From positions 124,001 through 188,000 of the forward strand of contig JADNYJ010000066.1 in assembly GCA_015501075.1 (NCBI GenBank): DNA of 64,000 bases, in the 5' to 3' direction. The notes under the pieces were generated by a model. The model made no database searches. It was not told the origin of the DNA and worked only from the letters and a program-made list of their open reading frames with translations. Shown here piece after piece: positions 1 to 13,479 of this stretch. The position numbers and the translations under genes were made by a program. Positions within the stretch are counted from its first letter, which is position 1. Every line of letters begins with the position of its first letter. The stretch is from Gymnopilus junonius. Lineage: Eukaryota; Basidiomycota; Agaricomycetes; Agaricales; Galerinaceae.

Positions 1-2370
1 GCGGTCCCGCTGCATAATTAATGAACTGGAGAGATGACTGGGAGAATTGAATGGAAACAACGAACCCAGGTGGCGGACTTCGGAAATTACATTCGGTGTG
101 TAAATTTTGACTGGGTGCACTGAACTCGGAGTCCTAATGCGGGATGGATATAGATCCTCAGCCAAGGAGAGTCGTGCGTACTTGTGTTCTTGGACTGTCA
201 ACGAAGAACGTTCAATGACCCTCACCAAGAGCTGCTATAGAGCATCTTTGACGTCCGACTCGACGTGTCGGTGGAATTTACTGTCAACGATAGACTCCGA
301 GTTGGCAGGACTTTAAAGTTTGAAGAACCTCTTCTTACACTTGGCGCGCATGTGAAGTGCTTGCGCTGCCAATGGGCCAAGGCCCCCGGCCTGGCTTTGA
401 TGCGCCTGTGACCGCTGGCGCGGTGATAGTTGATAACGGGCCCAGGGTCAATGACGATATGGGCTCCTTGTACTCCTCAACTTCCTTCGAATTCTTTTCC
501 TGTCAGTCGGTATGATGACGAAAGGTCAGCTCCGACTAGAAGTTGCGTATTTACTTACTAGCGAGACGTACGACATGGAAAAAATCCGTGGCTAATGATC
601 GCTAGTCTTCTTCAAAATCGTCGTTTCCAGCTTTCTGTCGTGTGCAAGAAATTAGGAGAACTCTGCGAAGAAAAGGAGCGGCTAATGATCAGATGATAGG
701 GATTCTCGGGTTTTGCAGGTCCCCTTGGATTATCTTTTAATGGATGACCTTGATGTGATGACATGACACTCAGCGGCCACCTTCGGATTTAAAATTATGC
801 ATCCCCTACGGTATACTTATCTTACTTATCACACACGAAATGTGGAAACAGCGGCAACATGGAAAAATCCGGTGTTTAGGGTACTCGTGCTGCTGAGACG
901 ACCTTCTCGAGGCGATGCTAACTTCTATCATGGTCTTTAGGAAAGGGAAGGTTCAGAAGCATTTTTTTCGTCAGATGGACTGGGCAGGGCATGCTCAGGC
1001 CTCTAACGAGGTAATTGGATTTCATTTGGCGGTACCTTCATGTGAACGCCGTTTGAATTTGCATAGAATTTTGGATGTCAGCAGGACTGTGGTGGTGCAT
1101 GGAGTTTGGTGCAGCACCATTCTTCTTCGTAACCCCTCGGCGTGAGGCTTTTACAGGTGGCTTGATAGCAGTGTGCAATAAAAATGTCCATACTCTCCGC
1201 CTCTGCCCATTAATTTGGTACATTGAGCTAAAATTATAGCGGATGGCATCTCGCTCTCTTGTCGACCTTAAGCTTCGTACTTGATTATTTGCATTGAACA
1301 CCGAAAGTTGCTGATATAAAAATGGACAGATGAAACGCGGCACAGATCGCGAGCCTCGAGACATTAAAGGCCGCTGTTGACTTCTACTCGAAAAATAGTG
1401 CTATGAAGCGATCAAACACCCTTGAAATCTTGACAGCTGGCCTTGTCTTTGTCGTAGGACATTTCTCATAGAACAAAGGCTAAAAATTCTATTTTCGGAA
1501 TTTAGAATCCACGAAATAGCTTCTACTTTCCCTCTAATTAGTCCCTGAGTTACTTCGAATCGCGATGATAGACTAGGTCCCTGAACGGAACAGCTGTAAA
1601 TGTCGCAGTATTTGGTATCTTGTTCCATAGACTGCGATGTGTGGTATAATTCCGAGTCCGCGCATTTGAAAAGGGGTGATAAAGTGTAACAACAGTCCCC
1701 ATTAGGCAATCACGCGCCACACAATATCATCCTTTTGGCGTAAGCAACACGGTCTGCAACCTCTCTCTCCATCTTGAATCCATTCCTGTCTTCCGGGGCT
1801 TGGAAATCTCCTCTTGGTATACTAAGGGAACGGAAGGCAATGTATGGGTGACAGTCCCGAACATCTTTGGGCATGGCGACTATCGAAATAGAAAAGGAGC
1901 ACACAGGACGTCGGGCCGACCACGAACGAGGCTATGCGCACTATTTTTGTATTGCGGTTACTGTTCTATCGAAGCTGTTTATCCAATGGCATTGTTCGAT
2001 ATCGCGAAGTGCGGAGACACCGATCGCCGGGTGTGGAAGAGATGATTAAAAGCAAGTACAAGCCTCGGAGTTGACCTGTCGGTATTTTCGGTCTGTATTG
2101 CGTGGCAAGGCTTGGCGTGCTATCTCATTCTCGTAGAAACCTTGACATGATAACGCTGAAGTGGCATCGGAGAAAAACTTGGCTGAACTTGGCGTGCTGA
2201 GATAGCCAGTCCTTGGCGTGTCAGGTCGTTTACAATTCTGTCCATATATTCTCTATTTCACAATAATTCTTTCAGAAAATTTTTTGACATTCGAACGTGA
2301 AGGGTTCCCAGACCCATACATAAAAAGAAATTTAAATACATATAGTGTGGCACATGGTGAAACGTTGCTC
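1..2370. other. no supported gene
   Basis: About 2.4 kb with only short open frames (under 110 codons) on both strands. None resembles a known family and none links to a neighbour through convincing splice signals. Minus-strand frames at 1401-1709 and 1710-1904 adjoin but give no recognisable motif. I see no transposase, LTR or tandem repeat. Confidence 0.5.
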
Positions 2371-3638
2371 TCAAGCTCTGTGCGGGTTCCAACTCATAAA
2401 CAGGTCTACGTCGTCTAATAATGTGGGAGAATTAGCGTTTAACGAAGCGGTGTGCCAAGGTTCTTGATTTGCTGATCCTGCCGTCGGACCTGGCGTTGAG
2501 GGACTTCCATGCCAAGAGTTTGTTGGGGTGAGTGAATCCCTAGACAAACGCGCAATGTTCAAGTTGGCTCGTAATTGTGAAGTTCAGACCGGAGGACGCT
2601 TACATGGCATATGAATCAAGCTCTAGTACTCGCTGATGCAAAGGACAAAATTCTCCTAGACGATGGCCAGGGGACTGGCCAAGGACGTCGGAAGCTCTTC
2701 GGAGTCCAAGGGATAATTCCAGCATGGTGCGATAACTCGTTGGTTCGTGAAGGCATCCACAATGAGTCGTGTTGGCACAGTAAGCGGGATGTACGGGCTG
2801 CGTATTCTGCAGTGCTTCCAAGTTGACGGGAGAGAAATGAGTGTTAACTCCCATTCCTGAGAACGCAGAAGTTGTGTCCGATGTTGAGCCTGTTGCTTGA
2901 GTGGTAGAAGCGAATGAACTTGTTGCCGTTCCGTATCCACTGGAGCTGCTAGACTCGCTAGACGGACTAACTTGGGCGCTCGACGTGCCTTGATGACCCT
3001 CGAACCCGTAGTGAGAACCCGGCAGAGGGGGAGCTGGAGATGATGAGAGGTTTAGACCGGGGCCCAGTTGTCGTGTATCAACGCCGTCGATGCCTGAAGC
3101 TTGTACCCAGCGAGGAGTAGGCTTATTCTTGAGCTGCGACATTTCATCGTCAGTATATCTACACCAGCATCGGAGTTTTGTTAAGATACCTCGCGTATAA
3201 CGCTCTCGAGTTCAGCTACTCGTTTGATCAGACGGGCACTCTCGTCTTGACCGGGCTTGGTCCCCTGACTTGGATCGTCAACTTCATAGACACATAATCC
3301 TATCTAATAAAATGTCAAATATTTATCTCCTTTGTAAGTTGATGTTAATGCACTTACCAGTCCAAGCTGTACACATCGAGAACAGGCAGGACGTTTCCTA
3401 TCGCACTGTTTTGAAGTTATAAGACCTGTCCGTACATTCAAATACGGGATATTACTGACCATTCGTTTGGACGTGTGGCAGTTCATACATGACTGGGTAG
3501 TCCGGTTCCTTGATCTAAATCGCGTCAGCTACCTGGAAATGTGCAACAGAATTCGCCACACTTTTTGCGAGGCTCGCCATCTGGAGACTTTGCACCGGAT
3601 GCAGATTTCTTCTGTCGAGATGGACTTTCTGATGTCAT
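2371..3638 (-). CDS. Zn2Cys6 fungal transcription factor, copy 1
   Basis: Predicted nuclear DNA-binding regulator; target unknown. Exons on the minus strand are 3562-3638, 3460-3514, 3358-3405, 3190-3303, 2604-3133 and 2371-2539, giving a closed frame of 330 residues. The binuclear zinc cluster starts near residue 35 and is spread over three exons with spacing C-x2-C-x6-C-x6-C-x2-C-x8-C. A short heptad-like segment (RLIKRVAELESVIRE) follows as a possible dimerisation coil, then a Ser/Pro-rich linker, then a conserved C-terminal block with HCGCL and MLELSLGLRRA. The middle-homology domain usual in larger fungal regulators is absent. The start ATG at 3638 was chosen because it gives a phase-2 first exon, as in the paralogue at 5485-6787. 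The last exon was placed by the matching NANSP...LDD ending of that paralogue. Intron positions are firm; the exact start is less so. Confidence 0.8.
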
Positions 3639-5484
3639 GAGTTGCGAGGAATCTGGTTACAGGTCGTTATTTAAGTTCCCTCAAATGCATCATTGGATGC
3701 CGAGGAAACTTTGTTTGATGACCGTACCAAAACCAACCGAATTACCAGACGGAAGCCAGATCGGTACTTCGGAAACAAAAATGCGAGTGAATGAGAACAG
3801 CGAAGTTGTTGGAACACAGCCTCGAGTAGCAGAAGTAAAGCAAGGCTCAAGTGACGTGAGAGCAACTCTAGAGCATTCGCATTGCAAGAGGGTCGCTCAC
3901 TTGAGCTCGAGCTTGTAGAGTTATCATTCGTAATTTTTACCCTTCAACGTAGAAGAAACGCAGCGCTAAAGGGTACCTGGATCCACAGGTCTATATAAAA
4001 TGTGAACTCACTTCTTTTGGAAATTGCACGGACAACCACTGTATCACTTTATTAGAATATCCGCAAATTGTCTTGGCCTGGATAAAGGGCCCCACCATAA
4101 TAGGCAAGCTCCACATAGTATTTGATGGTTATGAACTAAACTCCGCATTTATTTCGTAAAGAAGAGGAGAAAGAAGAGACTAGATTGATGACTCAACGTC
4201 GCCGAGTCTGAGTAATGCCCACGACCTGCCAAGAGAACCGGAATGTACCCATGAATGTGCTCGAGGTGATTATTTCAGACGCATCTTCAATACGATAGAG
4301 GTGTGAAGGTCAGCCGTGCCACTGGGGCGTTAGCGAGCGAACAAGAGACTCGTTCTGTGAGACCAGCGTGTACGACTTTGCTATTTCAAACAAAACACTA
4401 GAGAATTTTTTTTATCTGTCTCTCACATTCTGGATTTCTGGGATGCATTTGTAAATGCTCCAGAAAAAAAAAGGTCGTTTACTGACGTTCAGGTGGCGGC
4501 TAAAAATAGAACTGCTACCGAGGCTACGACCATAGGCAGCCTGAAGAATGCGGTCTTTAATTCGAGCATTTCTTTTAATCCATGAGTTGGCCCTTATTTC
4601 TAGAAACATATTAACACTGAAAATTCCTTCCATCTGCTTTGACGATAGACCTTTGTTAATTTACCCTGGATTTACTGCTCATTTGATATTTTCAAGGAAT
4701 TTACGAAGTCAATTTATACCTAATAAGTACTACTTAGACGGTTTGGCCTCTATGTTACCCGATCAACTGCTACTGCCTTTGGATTGAATATGACCAAATC
4801 CGAGGCATGAAAATTCTTCCTTTTAAGGCCAGTTTCGGTCCTTTGCCGCAGTGCCTGCATTAAGGAATTCTGGCGGCGGTTTTCGTCCAAGTTAGCTAGA
4901 TATGCACCCTAGACTGTAGTTTCAAGACTTCAAACTATATGTTCACCCTTCCAGGGAATTAGGAATTGCTTTTATCTCTCACATCCTTACCAAACCATTC
5001 AACTATATTATAAAGAGTCGAAGAGTGGAACTATTCAAAGGCTCGCTACCTTTAACATGCTTGATAAATATTCTCAGGAACCCCTCCACAAATTTTAGTC
5101 GCCATTGCCCCAGCAAATTTCGAACCATTTTACAGGGCGATTTCAGAGCAAAAAGATTAGTTAAAACCAATATTTCAATGAGGATGCTGAAATGGTACCT
5201 TTGCCTCAGCTGAGGATTCACAGGACTGCCACCGATCGGTGACGCAGAGTGTCTGAACAGCAGAATTAGTAGCCTACGGAAACCGGAAACTCTATGATTG
5301 GTGGGTATAATACTGACTCCGCTTGGAAGAGGATTACCGAACATAAGGATGAGCATTTCATGCTGGGAGTATATTGTGTATTCTCAACTTTGACAAAATT
5401 TCGATGAGAAGTTCCCAAGATCTAATTATATTGTGAAGCGAATACAGGACAGACTATGCTGGTTGAAGGGGATCAATGAGAAAC
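3639..5484. other. intergenic, no supported gene
   Basis: Between the two regulator paralogues lie 1.8 kb of AT-rich sequence with no frame over 126 codons. The plus-strand frame at 3541-3918 overlaps the first exon of copy 1 in antisense and has no family resemblance. No repeat was recognised. Confidence 0.5.
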
Positions 5485-6787
5485 TTAGGATCTGTGTGGT
5501 TCCCAAGTCATGAACGAGTCGGAGTCATCTAACGAGGATGGAGAATTGGCGTTCAACGAGAAGATGTCCCAAGGCCTTGGATTTGCAGATGGTACCCTAT
5601 GGGCAGGGGTAGGTAACACCCTTCGAGAAGAAAATGGGGAGCTAAGGGTATCCCTGATGAGGGGTATCAGAATGATATGCAGGAAGTGAACTTATACTCG
5701 TCTTACATGGCAAGGGAGTCCAACTCCAAGACTCCCTGATGCAAAGGACAAAAACCGCCCAGTTGATGGCTCGGGGAGTTTCTAAGGATGCTGGCTGCTC
5801 GTCGCAACCCTAAGGACAATTCAAGCATGGTGCGGTAGCTGGTCGGATCGTGAAGGCACCCGCAATGACTTCCATGGGCTTGCAAGATTTGCTTGTCTGG
5901 TCCAAAAGCTCCTGCAGATCCGAACGTACTCTCTATCGTCCCTAACGACATCGCAGTCAAGTCATATTCAGGACTCGATGAGGCTCTGTCGGAGACGGTG
6001 ACGGAAGAGAATGGATTTGGAAATTCGTCGGACGGTGTCAGAACGGCTGATGAGGGCGTGGTCGACCCCGACTGGGAATTTGATGGGAAGAGAGGGAACC
6101 CGGTTTGAATGGGCTGTGGGAGTTCTGTTCGCCTTGGATTATGACAACCTGAGCCATTGGACGACGAATCTCCTCCCGAGGCAGGTGAAGATGTGGCCGA
6201 AGGGCTTGCCTCGCCTTTATCCGAGTCCTCCTGTGTCCTTGAGGAATGTAACCAACGTGGGTGGGGTTTATTTTTGAGCTGGCATCATTGATTTAGCGGG
6301 GACATGTACCAACAATCCTACACTCTTACCTCGCGTACAACTCCCTCGAGCTCGGCAACTCGTTTGAGAAGTCTAGCGCTTTGGTCCTCATTGGCCTCAT
6401 TCCTTTGTTTCGGGTCGTCCACTTCATATATGCATATTCCGGTCTGATAGCGAAAAGTAAGAATAGTGATACGTCTGCCAAGATATTGATACTCACGAGT
6501 CCGAGTTGGCTACATCGCGAACAAGCAGGACGCTTCCTATCACACTGCTTTGTTCAGAATTCATCCATGATTTATTAGACGTTTATTCGCTTACCATCCG
6601 CTTTGAAGTGTGACAGTTCAAACAAGATCGAGTGGTCCTGTTTCGAGGCCTAGAGGGGGGGAATGTTAGGGCATCGCCTACCAGTCGAAGAAACAACCTA
6701 CTTTTTACGATGATCGCCATTGACAGAGGGCTTTGAGGCAGAGGATGTAGAATTTACTTTCTTCTGAGCCGTGTTAGTTGGGGCCAT
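5485..6787 (-). CDS. Zn2Cys6 fungal transcription factor, copy 2
   Basis: Tandem paralogue of the gene at 2371-3638, same strand. Exons are 6702-6787, 6595-6649, 6497-6544, 6330-6443, 5707-6278 and 5485-5653, totalling 347 residues. Exons 2, 3, 4 and 6 have the same lengths as in copy 1 (55, 48, 114 and 169 bp), and all intron phases match. The zinc cluster starts near residue 38 (SCLNCHTSKRM then CDRKRPACSRC), followed by a short coiled segment (RLLKRVAELEGVVRE), a Ser-rich linker, and the HCGCL...MLELSLGLRRA C-terminal block. The linker has diverged most while the Cys residues are all kept, so both copies are probably functional DNA-binding proteins. The regulon is unknown. The ATG at 6787 sits in MAPTNTAQKK, a basic N-terminus typical of these proteins. 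Confidence 0.82.
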
Positions 6788-7772
6788 GGTATACCAGAGA
6801 ATTGATTATTGGGTGATGGTCGGATGACGTCCATCATCTTAAATATGTCTGCTTTGTTTGTAGTCGAGGTAGGTAACACCATAAGGAAATAAGAGGATAA
6901 GATGTCACCAAAAAGAAGTCAAGTCTGGATCTCGGAGAATGTGAGCGGAAGGCACAAGAACGTAAGTCGATTTGCACGATATTCGGACATAGGCATCCAG
7001 ATTAACCACGCCATGAAGGCGCCGACGTGTGAATGAATGCCATGGGGTCTTCCTTCAGAATCATTACTCCCGGGCTCGTAATGTTATTGGTTACTGCTGG
7101 TCTAGCTAAACTGGAATTAACCTTCAATGATGGGAATACCATCGTAGTCAAGAGTCAATTGTCTCGCTTAATTTCAAAGATAGGAAGAGTGTGCTGCGTC
7201 GGGTGAGTAATTACATCGGACTGAATTAAAACTTCGGATGCACCTGTGAGTTGCCAAGCACATTTTCTGTTACTGCAAATTGGCGGCTTGGATCATCACA
7301 CACTTGAAAGTCGATATGGAAATGTTCTGAGCTCCCATTAAGCTAATTTCCTACACCCACGACTGCGCCGGAAGAAACGTTGGGTGGCGTTTCAAAGATT
7401 TGAGGTGAACAAGATGGTAAATGCTTAATTGGAACAACTCTTACTGGATAAGTAAGGCCCTTCACGCGGACGCAAATCCTGCGAGACAGATTTTAGGGAG
7501 AAGAAGGAAGAAAAGGCACGTGTACGACCCACGATGCACATGTGGAACACTCCGAAGAAGTCCCTCGTTATCTAATCTAATCAGTGTGACTTATTTTTAG
7601 ACTAGTGACAACAAGGTGATCAACAATCATATGTGGCTGCCCCGGTATCTTTCTCATGAATCTCATACTCACCATTTGCTGGTAGCCAAGGTCATTCGAA
7701 CATATCGCAGTCCATCCTGAGACTCACCACCATTTGAATAGAGTTCACCGAAGCCCGAGATTTGACTCCTCA
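6788..7772. other. intergenic; divergent upstream regions
   Basis: About 1 kb between the minus-strand regulator and the plus-strand amidohydrolase, presumably holding both promoters. No frame of note and no motif I would defend. Confidence 0.4.
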
Positions 7773-9610
7773 ATGACCTCAAGCAGGTCTTATCCACCTC
7801 AAGTCCCAGGGACTCCCTCCACTACTGCGTCTATCGCCACTGTGACATCTAGGAACAAAAGGTTGTACCAGATTTTGGCAGGACAACTCTTTGATTCTGT
7901 GAATCGTACGCTTGCTATAAAGCAGGTCATTACCATTGACCGGGATGCGGGCGTAATCCTCGATGTGTCCGGACAATCTGATGGTAAGAGTGTTGGAAAG
8001 ATCTTGGCTGGACTCGGGTGGAAGCTTAACTCCAATGGAAACGCGGAGAAAGGTGATAAGATTGCATATGTGGAAGTGACGAGGATCAACCTGGCGAGTT
8101 TGGTCTTGCTTCCTGGTTTCGTGGACGTTCATGTGCATCGTAAGTTGCGATTTATATGGGCACTTAGAATTCTTGCATATCCAGTATTGATTATCTTGTT
8201 TGCTTGACAAGTCTTCCTGCATCCATATTCGGAGTCGCCATGGGAGTACCAAGTAATGAAAGAAAGCCTGGCGGAGCGCACTGTGCGTGCCACGTTGCAC
8301 GCTCGGAAGACTCTCATGGCAGGCTTCACGACAGTCAGGTTCATCTAATTCGCTACAAAGATAACACATTCAAAGAGTAACTTCACTAAAATATACAGGG
8401 ATCTAGGTACTGAAGGCGCGTTCGATGCTGACATTGCTTTGAGGAAGTGTATCTCTGGCAAGAAAGCACTTATTCCTGGCCCACGATACTATTGTGCTAC
8501 ACGAGCCATAATTTCTAGTGGTTCATATGGTACGCGTGGACCATTAGATACCGGGTTCGGCCATTCAATTTATTTTACGCAGGACCCAGAAGTTCCTTAT
8601 ACCCGCACCAGCAAGGTATCGACGGTGTGAACGGAGCTGAGCCTGTTGATGGAATAGCTGAGTGTGTGAAGGAGGTGCGAAAGCAGATAGGTGCTGGGGC
8701 TGATTGGATAAAGGTAACACTGAGCCTTCTCTCGGTAACTGCGCATAAATCTAAGATAGGAACTCGTTCACAGATCTATGCCGATTATTCAGTACGCACT
8801 CGCATGGTGGACATCTCCTTTGCTATCAGCTCTCGCTCGATAGGCACCTTTAGCAAGGAAGAGCTCTCAGCAATGATCACCGAAGCCCATGATCGTGGAG
8901 TAAAGGTAGCAGCGCACGCTAATACTCCCGGCGTCATTGATATCCTCCTGGATCTGGGGGTCGACACCATCGAACATGGTCCAGATATGTATGACGCTCT
9001 AAGTGGCGATCGAAGCCTGCTCCACAAATTTGCGAGGGCAAATGGGACGACAACATGGGTTCCCACCCTTGCTGTGCATTATATTTCAGCCCTCTCTGGT
9101 TCAGACTTTAGTAAAAAGAGGTGGGAGAAGAGCAAGAAAACGTTTGAGGAAGCCATTCAGATGAGAGTGAAAAGGCCAGATGTTGGGGATCAGGAGATGG
9201 AAAATATAGCTTGTGGAGGAGATACGGGGACATTCAAGCATGGAGATAACGCCTTGGAATTGGTTTTAATGCGCAGACTCGGAGCGGACTGGGACCGGGT
9301 ACTTGGGTGGGCCACGTATGGTGGGTGGAAGTGCGTGAGGGGAGCAGAATGGGAGGGTGAAGAGGGTGGAAGAAGGGTAAAAGCATTTGAAACTTTGGGC
9401 TTTTTGAATGAGGACGAAGACACGGATTTAGAGCGAGGAGTACCATTTGGTGCGCTCCGTGCTGGCTGGGCGGCGGACTTAGTCGGTATTGAAGGAAAGC
9501 TTGATGGATCGCCCCAAGAGTTTGAGGACGCTTTAATGAATGGTGTTAAGTTTGTTATGCGCGGAGGGTTCATCTATAAGAAGGATGGGATGGGGGTTGC
9601 GGATATTTGA
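7773..9610 (+). CDS. amidohydrolase (imidazolonepropionase/prolidase-like)
   Basis: Metal-dependent hydrolase of the amidohydrolase superfamily, probably cytosolic since no signal peptide is seen; substrate unknown. Exons are 7773-8139, 8212-8338, 8399-8529, 8583-8713 and 8774-9610, a closed frame of 530 residues. The active-site set is complete: HxH in VDVHVH near residue 121, a Lys that can be carboxylated in ADWIK near 252, His in AAHAN near 299, His in IEHG near 320 and Asp in GGDTG near 402. The C-terminus returns to the N-terminal beta-sandwich (GWAADLVGIEG), as usual in this fold. The start is the first ATG in frame; an upstream TTG-initiated extension is open but unlikely. Residues just after IYADY are less family-like (VDISFAISSRSIG) and could hide a missed small intron. 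Hydrolysis of a dipeptide- or lactam-like substrate is inferred from family only. Confidence 0.85.
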
Positions 9611-10376
9611 TATAATGTCGCCCGATGCGCAAGGTGACATGGCTTTGTACAGATGATTTAGTTAATGCGAATCTGAATGGTTATGCCAGCATTACCAGGC
9701 CGACTGCTATAGGTTGAACTAGAATCTCAAAACGTGAGAAAGAATATAGTTTCGTCTTCATGGACCTCGAAGGTTTGGCTGCATACTGACACTGTGACAC
9801 AAGCATTGACTAAGAGATGTCCACCCATGGCGTAAAGGAAAGCATCTAGGAAATTAACTTGCATGACGTCCTTAGGACTCTGTAGTAGAATCCAAGAATT
9901 TTTGCACGGTTAAAAATGCCCTTTGAAGTACCCATTCATCGACGACAGTCAAGGACCAGTGGACCCTGGCACGTGGATCATTCGAAAATTCTCGTTAACT
10001 GGGGTAGAGGGAGATATATTTAAGCATCCGTTAAATGTTGACTCTTTATGTCGAAGGTAATCAATTTCCCGGTCAAAGACAAGATAATCTTGGTAGAAGA
10101 CTTATAGACGACAAGGTGAGAATGGCTTCTTGAAGCATGATATTTTCGTTGCATGGTCACCAAAGCTTCACTCTTTTTTTTACTCTTTCTTGGCTCTTTC
10201 TAATTACTTGCCGTAAAGTTGCCGGGCCGGCAACCTCAATAGCCGCGTACCACCTGCTATGCCGAGTGTTGAATTTTGGTGGTTGAACTTGATCTATTTC
10301 TTTGACCTCCTTACATTGAAACAGACTGAACCTTGAGGAGTATCACTTTCTATCCCTTCTTTCTATATCTGCCCTC
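9611..10376. other. intergenic
   Basis: Roughly 770 bp between the amidohydrolase stop and the aldo/keto reductase start. No frame or repeat of note. A pyrimidine-rich tract near 10170-10200 lies upstream of the next gene. Confidence 0.4.
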
Positions 10377-12023
10377 ATGGATTACAAGACAAATGGCATG
10401 CCATTTCGGAGACTTGGACCAAGTGGACTGAGAGTGCCTCTCTTCTCCCTTGGAGGATGTAAGTCGCTTTACAATTACAATTTCTCCCCAAGGTCAATGT
10501 ATTGGGTATGCAGGGTTAACAATTGGGCAGACTGTAGTCGGTGATCCAGTCAAGGTAACTGTGATTTTAACCTTGCGTTGGCTTTGGAATTGGCCTCCTC
10601 ATGATTTGGCAGGAAATCATTCGGACGGCTTTCAAGAATGGTATCAATATGATTGACACTGCAGAGGTTTACGCCAATGGGAAGTCAGAGGCAGAAATGT
10701 AAGAATCAACCTGCTGCTTTGACAGTTCCGTTTTTATCTTATAGAGAATCACGAAAGTGGACGTGTCATCAAGGAACTGGGAATTCGAAGATCTGACCTT
10801 ATTATTACGACGAAGATATATTGGGGGGTTAGGCAAGGGAGTCCAAATGATACCGGACTTAGTAGAAAACAGTGGGTCGTGATTTAATAATAACTGTGGT
10901 CTGTAGACTCTACTTAACGTCCCTCGTCATTCCAGCATCGTTGAAGGCATCAAGGAGTCTCTTTCCCGTTTGAAAATGGACTACGTCGATGTCGTTTTTG
11001 CTCATCGGCCAGATAGCACAGGCCAGCATGAATGTTTCGATGTGTACCCCGACGAGAATTTAACATACGATATTTAACAGTTCCGATGGAAGAAGTAGTC
11101 AGGGCATTTAACTACGTCATTCAGCAAGGATGGGTAAGTATCAAGTATCCAGTCGAGGTCCCTATTTCTCTATCTTATGAACCTATCAAAGGCATTCTAT
11201 TGGGCAACTTCGGAATGGAGTGCACGAGAAATTGAAGAGGCACATCGTGAGTACCTCTCTTCGACGTTAGATGTATTTCGCCCATCCAAATCTTACAGAT
11301 GTAGCCAGCAAATTCGGCCTCATTGGACCAATAGCCGAACAGTGTGAGCACAAGTAAGAGGCTCCCTTGTGTCCTTAAGCATCTTTGACGAATCTTTCTG
11401 GCCTATTTAGTATGTTTCATCGTGAACGCCCAGAAAAGGAATACAAGTAAGTTTGCCATACCTTGTCTTTGCCACGTTACAGCCTTGAGGATTTTCCAGG
11501 CCGATTTACGAGAAATATGGGACTGGGACGACCGTTTTCTCCGCCCTCGCTGGAGGTCTGCTCACCGGAAAAGTATGTATGCATATGACTTCTCCGCTTT
11601 TATCTCATTCTATTATAGTATAATGACGGAATTCCGGAGGGATCGCGCTTTGCCACCCACTCTTGGATGAAAAATACTGTACAGAAACTTCAGCAACAAG
11701 AAGGCCAGGAGAAAATTCGGAAGATCCGCGAACTTTCGAAACTCGCTAAAGAAGGTATGTATATATTTTGCTTCCTGTGGTATTATCGGTGACCACTTTT
11801 CTTGACAGAATTTAACACTACGCCTGGTGCTTTGGCCTTGGCATGGGTAGCTAAAAGTCCGAATACGTCAACTGTCATCCTGGGCGCTTCGACACCCCAG
11901 CAGGTCTTGGATAATTTGAAAGCTTTGGAGTTATTGCCTAAATTAACACCTGGTATTATGGATCAGATTGAAAAGATATTAAATAACAAGCCCAAGCCAG
12001 AGGCAGGTCGCATTACTGACTAA
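10377..12023 (+). CDS. aldo/keto reductase, AKR6-like (K+ channel beta subunit type)
   Basis: NADPH-dependent oxidoreductase of the Kv-beta-like AKR6 group. Twelve exons: 10377-10458, 10514-10554, 10613-10698, 10758-10871, 10936-11021, 11081-11133, 11192-11246, 11299-11353, 11411-11446, 11500-11572, 11619-11754 and 11809-12023. They join to a closed frame of 343 residues, the usual length. Visible are the N-terminal MPFRRLGPSGLRV strand, the catalytic Asp and Tyr in DTAEVYANG, the Lys in IITTKIYWG, the His in FAHRPD, the AFYWATSEWSAREI segment, and the cofactor-binding C-terminal VILGASTPQQVLDN. The fifth intron (11022-11080) is best read with a GC donor, since this restores the family-like TVPMEE sequence; a GT donor 12 bp downstream is also in frame. 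The acceptor at 10757 is unusual (ACGAAAG) but needed to keep frame. Confidence 0.88.
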
Positions 12024-13479
12024 CCATTCTGGGGTGACTGACATTGTGTTTAGTTTCCGCAAGGAAGACCACGTTTAGATGTATCATCCAAGCTTTAGTA
12101 AATTACTGCCATTTTTTTCCCCATCTTCATGTTTTTATGTATGCTTTAGTCGTGCATATGTAAATTTGAACATCAAAAAAGGTTCGGATATCACATCGTC
12201 ATGACGTGCACTCTATTTTTAGCGCACATGCGGTCCGTGACGCGGAACCAAACAGTCGGCCGTGGCCAACGCGTCTTTTCGTTTTACCCCCATCTGCCCT
12301 GGAGGCGTTCCACCTTTTTTTGCCCGAAGGCATTTTAAGTGATGCTTGACACGACTCTGAAGTATCTGACTCTTTGTGTTCTTCCTAGTCCTGTGAGCGC
12401 TTGCTATTCAACGCGCAGCCTGCATCATCATACTGAACGAACACCCAAAAATGGCCTATGTAGAAGTTCCGTATACCACGGTCCGATTTTGATCCCGTAT
12501 ATCGAGCACACCGAAATTCTATTGATCAAGGTGTGTTCCATCCTATGGCAGACCGAAGGCGCAGTGTCATATCATTTATTAACTTTCAAATAATTTCTAC
12601 CTGCATATCGTGTAGAAGCCAGTTTAATTTCCCAACACGCGATACATTCATCCCGCTACACAAGCCACAGCACACCCTTTAAAATAAACTCCAAAGCACG
12701 CCTTCAGACAGAGTCGCGCTCGAAGCGTAGAAACACCATAGGCTGTTCGGACGATATAGCTTTTGAGGTAACGTGGATCTGCCCTTCGTTAGGAAGGTAA
12801 TAACATTGCCAATATCAGACGCACCCTCAATTCTGCGTTACTCCCTCCCATAGTACTGTCCGCGAAAACAGTGCATCCCAATTACTCTCGGGCCAGCCAA
12901 GATTTGCGACAGTAAGATGAAATATATCAGGAAGTATTTATGCTCAATCTCCAATTCCAAGCCCGATGATTCCCCAATACCTGCACTACAACTATTTGAT
13001 AGAACGGCGCCGGTAAGCTTGTTTAAAACTCAAAACGCATGGACTAACCCCAAATCCAATTCGCTGTTGTTTCCAGCCTGACAGCCCCACCCTCGTGAGC
13101 CCATTGTTTTCGTTGACTCTCAGTATTCATCTATTCATCGTTGTATTGGATATATGCGCGTTTTGAAGTTAAAATCCAACGACTGGTCCAAATCACGCGC
13201 TACATCATCAAGAAAAGGAAAAGAGGTAAACACATGGCAAATTTTTCAACAAGCCCATTTACGTTAAGCCATGCAGAAGCGAAACTCTGCGCCTCCGATC
13301 TTACCAACTCCTTACCACTGCGATCAAAGATCGATGAGCACCAGATTAATTGATACGAATGAGGTAAGCCATTAAGTCTTGTCCTCCTGAGAAGCCCTTG
13401 TCGACTCCTTTTTGTTGAGTTATTCGCAGCAGCCTATTTTGTAGAGGAAAGCTCTCAGCCTTATTTCCCAACGCACACG
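12024..13479. other. intergenic, no supported gene
   Basis: About 1.45 kb. A plus-strand frame at 12339-12593 and another at 13141-13353 are open but resemble nothing. The second ends just before a possible donor and could be a 5' exon of the next gene in another frame, but no splice choice joined it without a stop. Confidence 0.4.

Noticed and set aside
1038..1904. Three minus-strand frames that could be joined as exons
   Set aside because: Splice signals between them are weak and the joined product resembles nothing.
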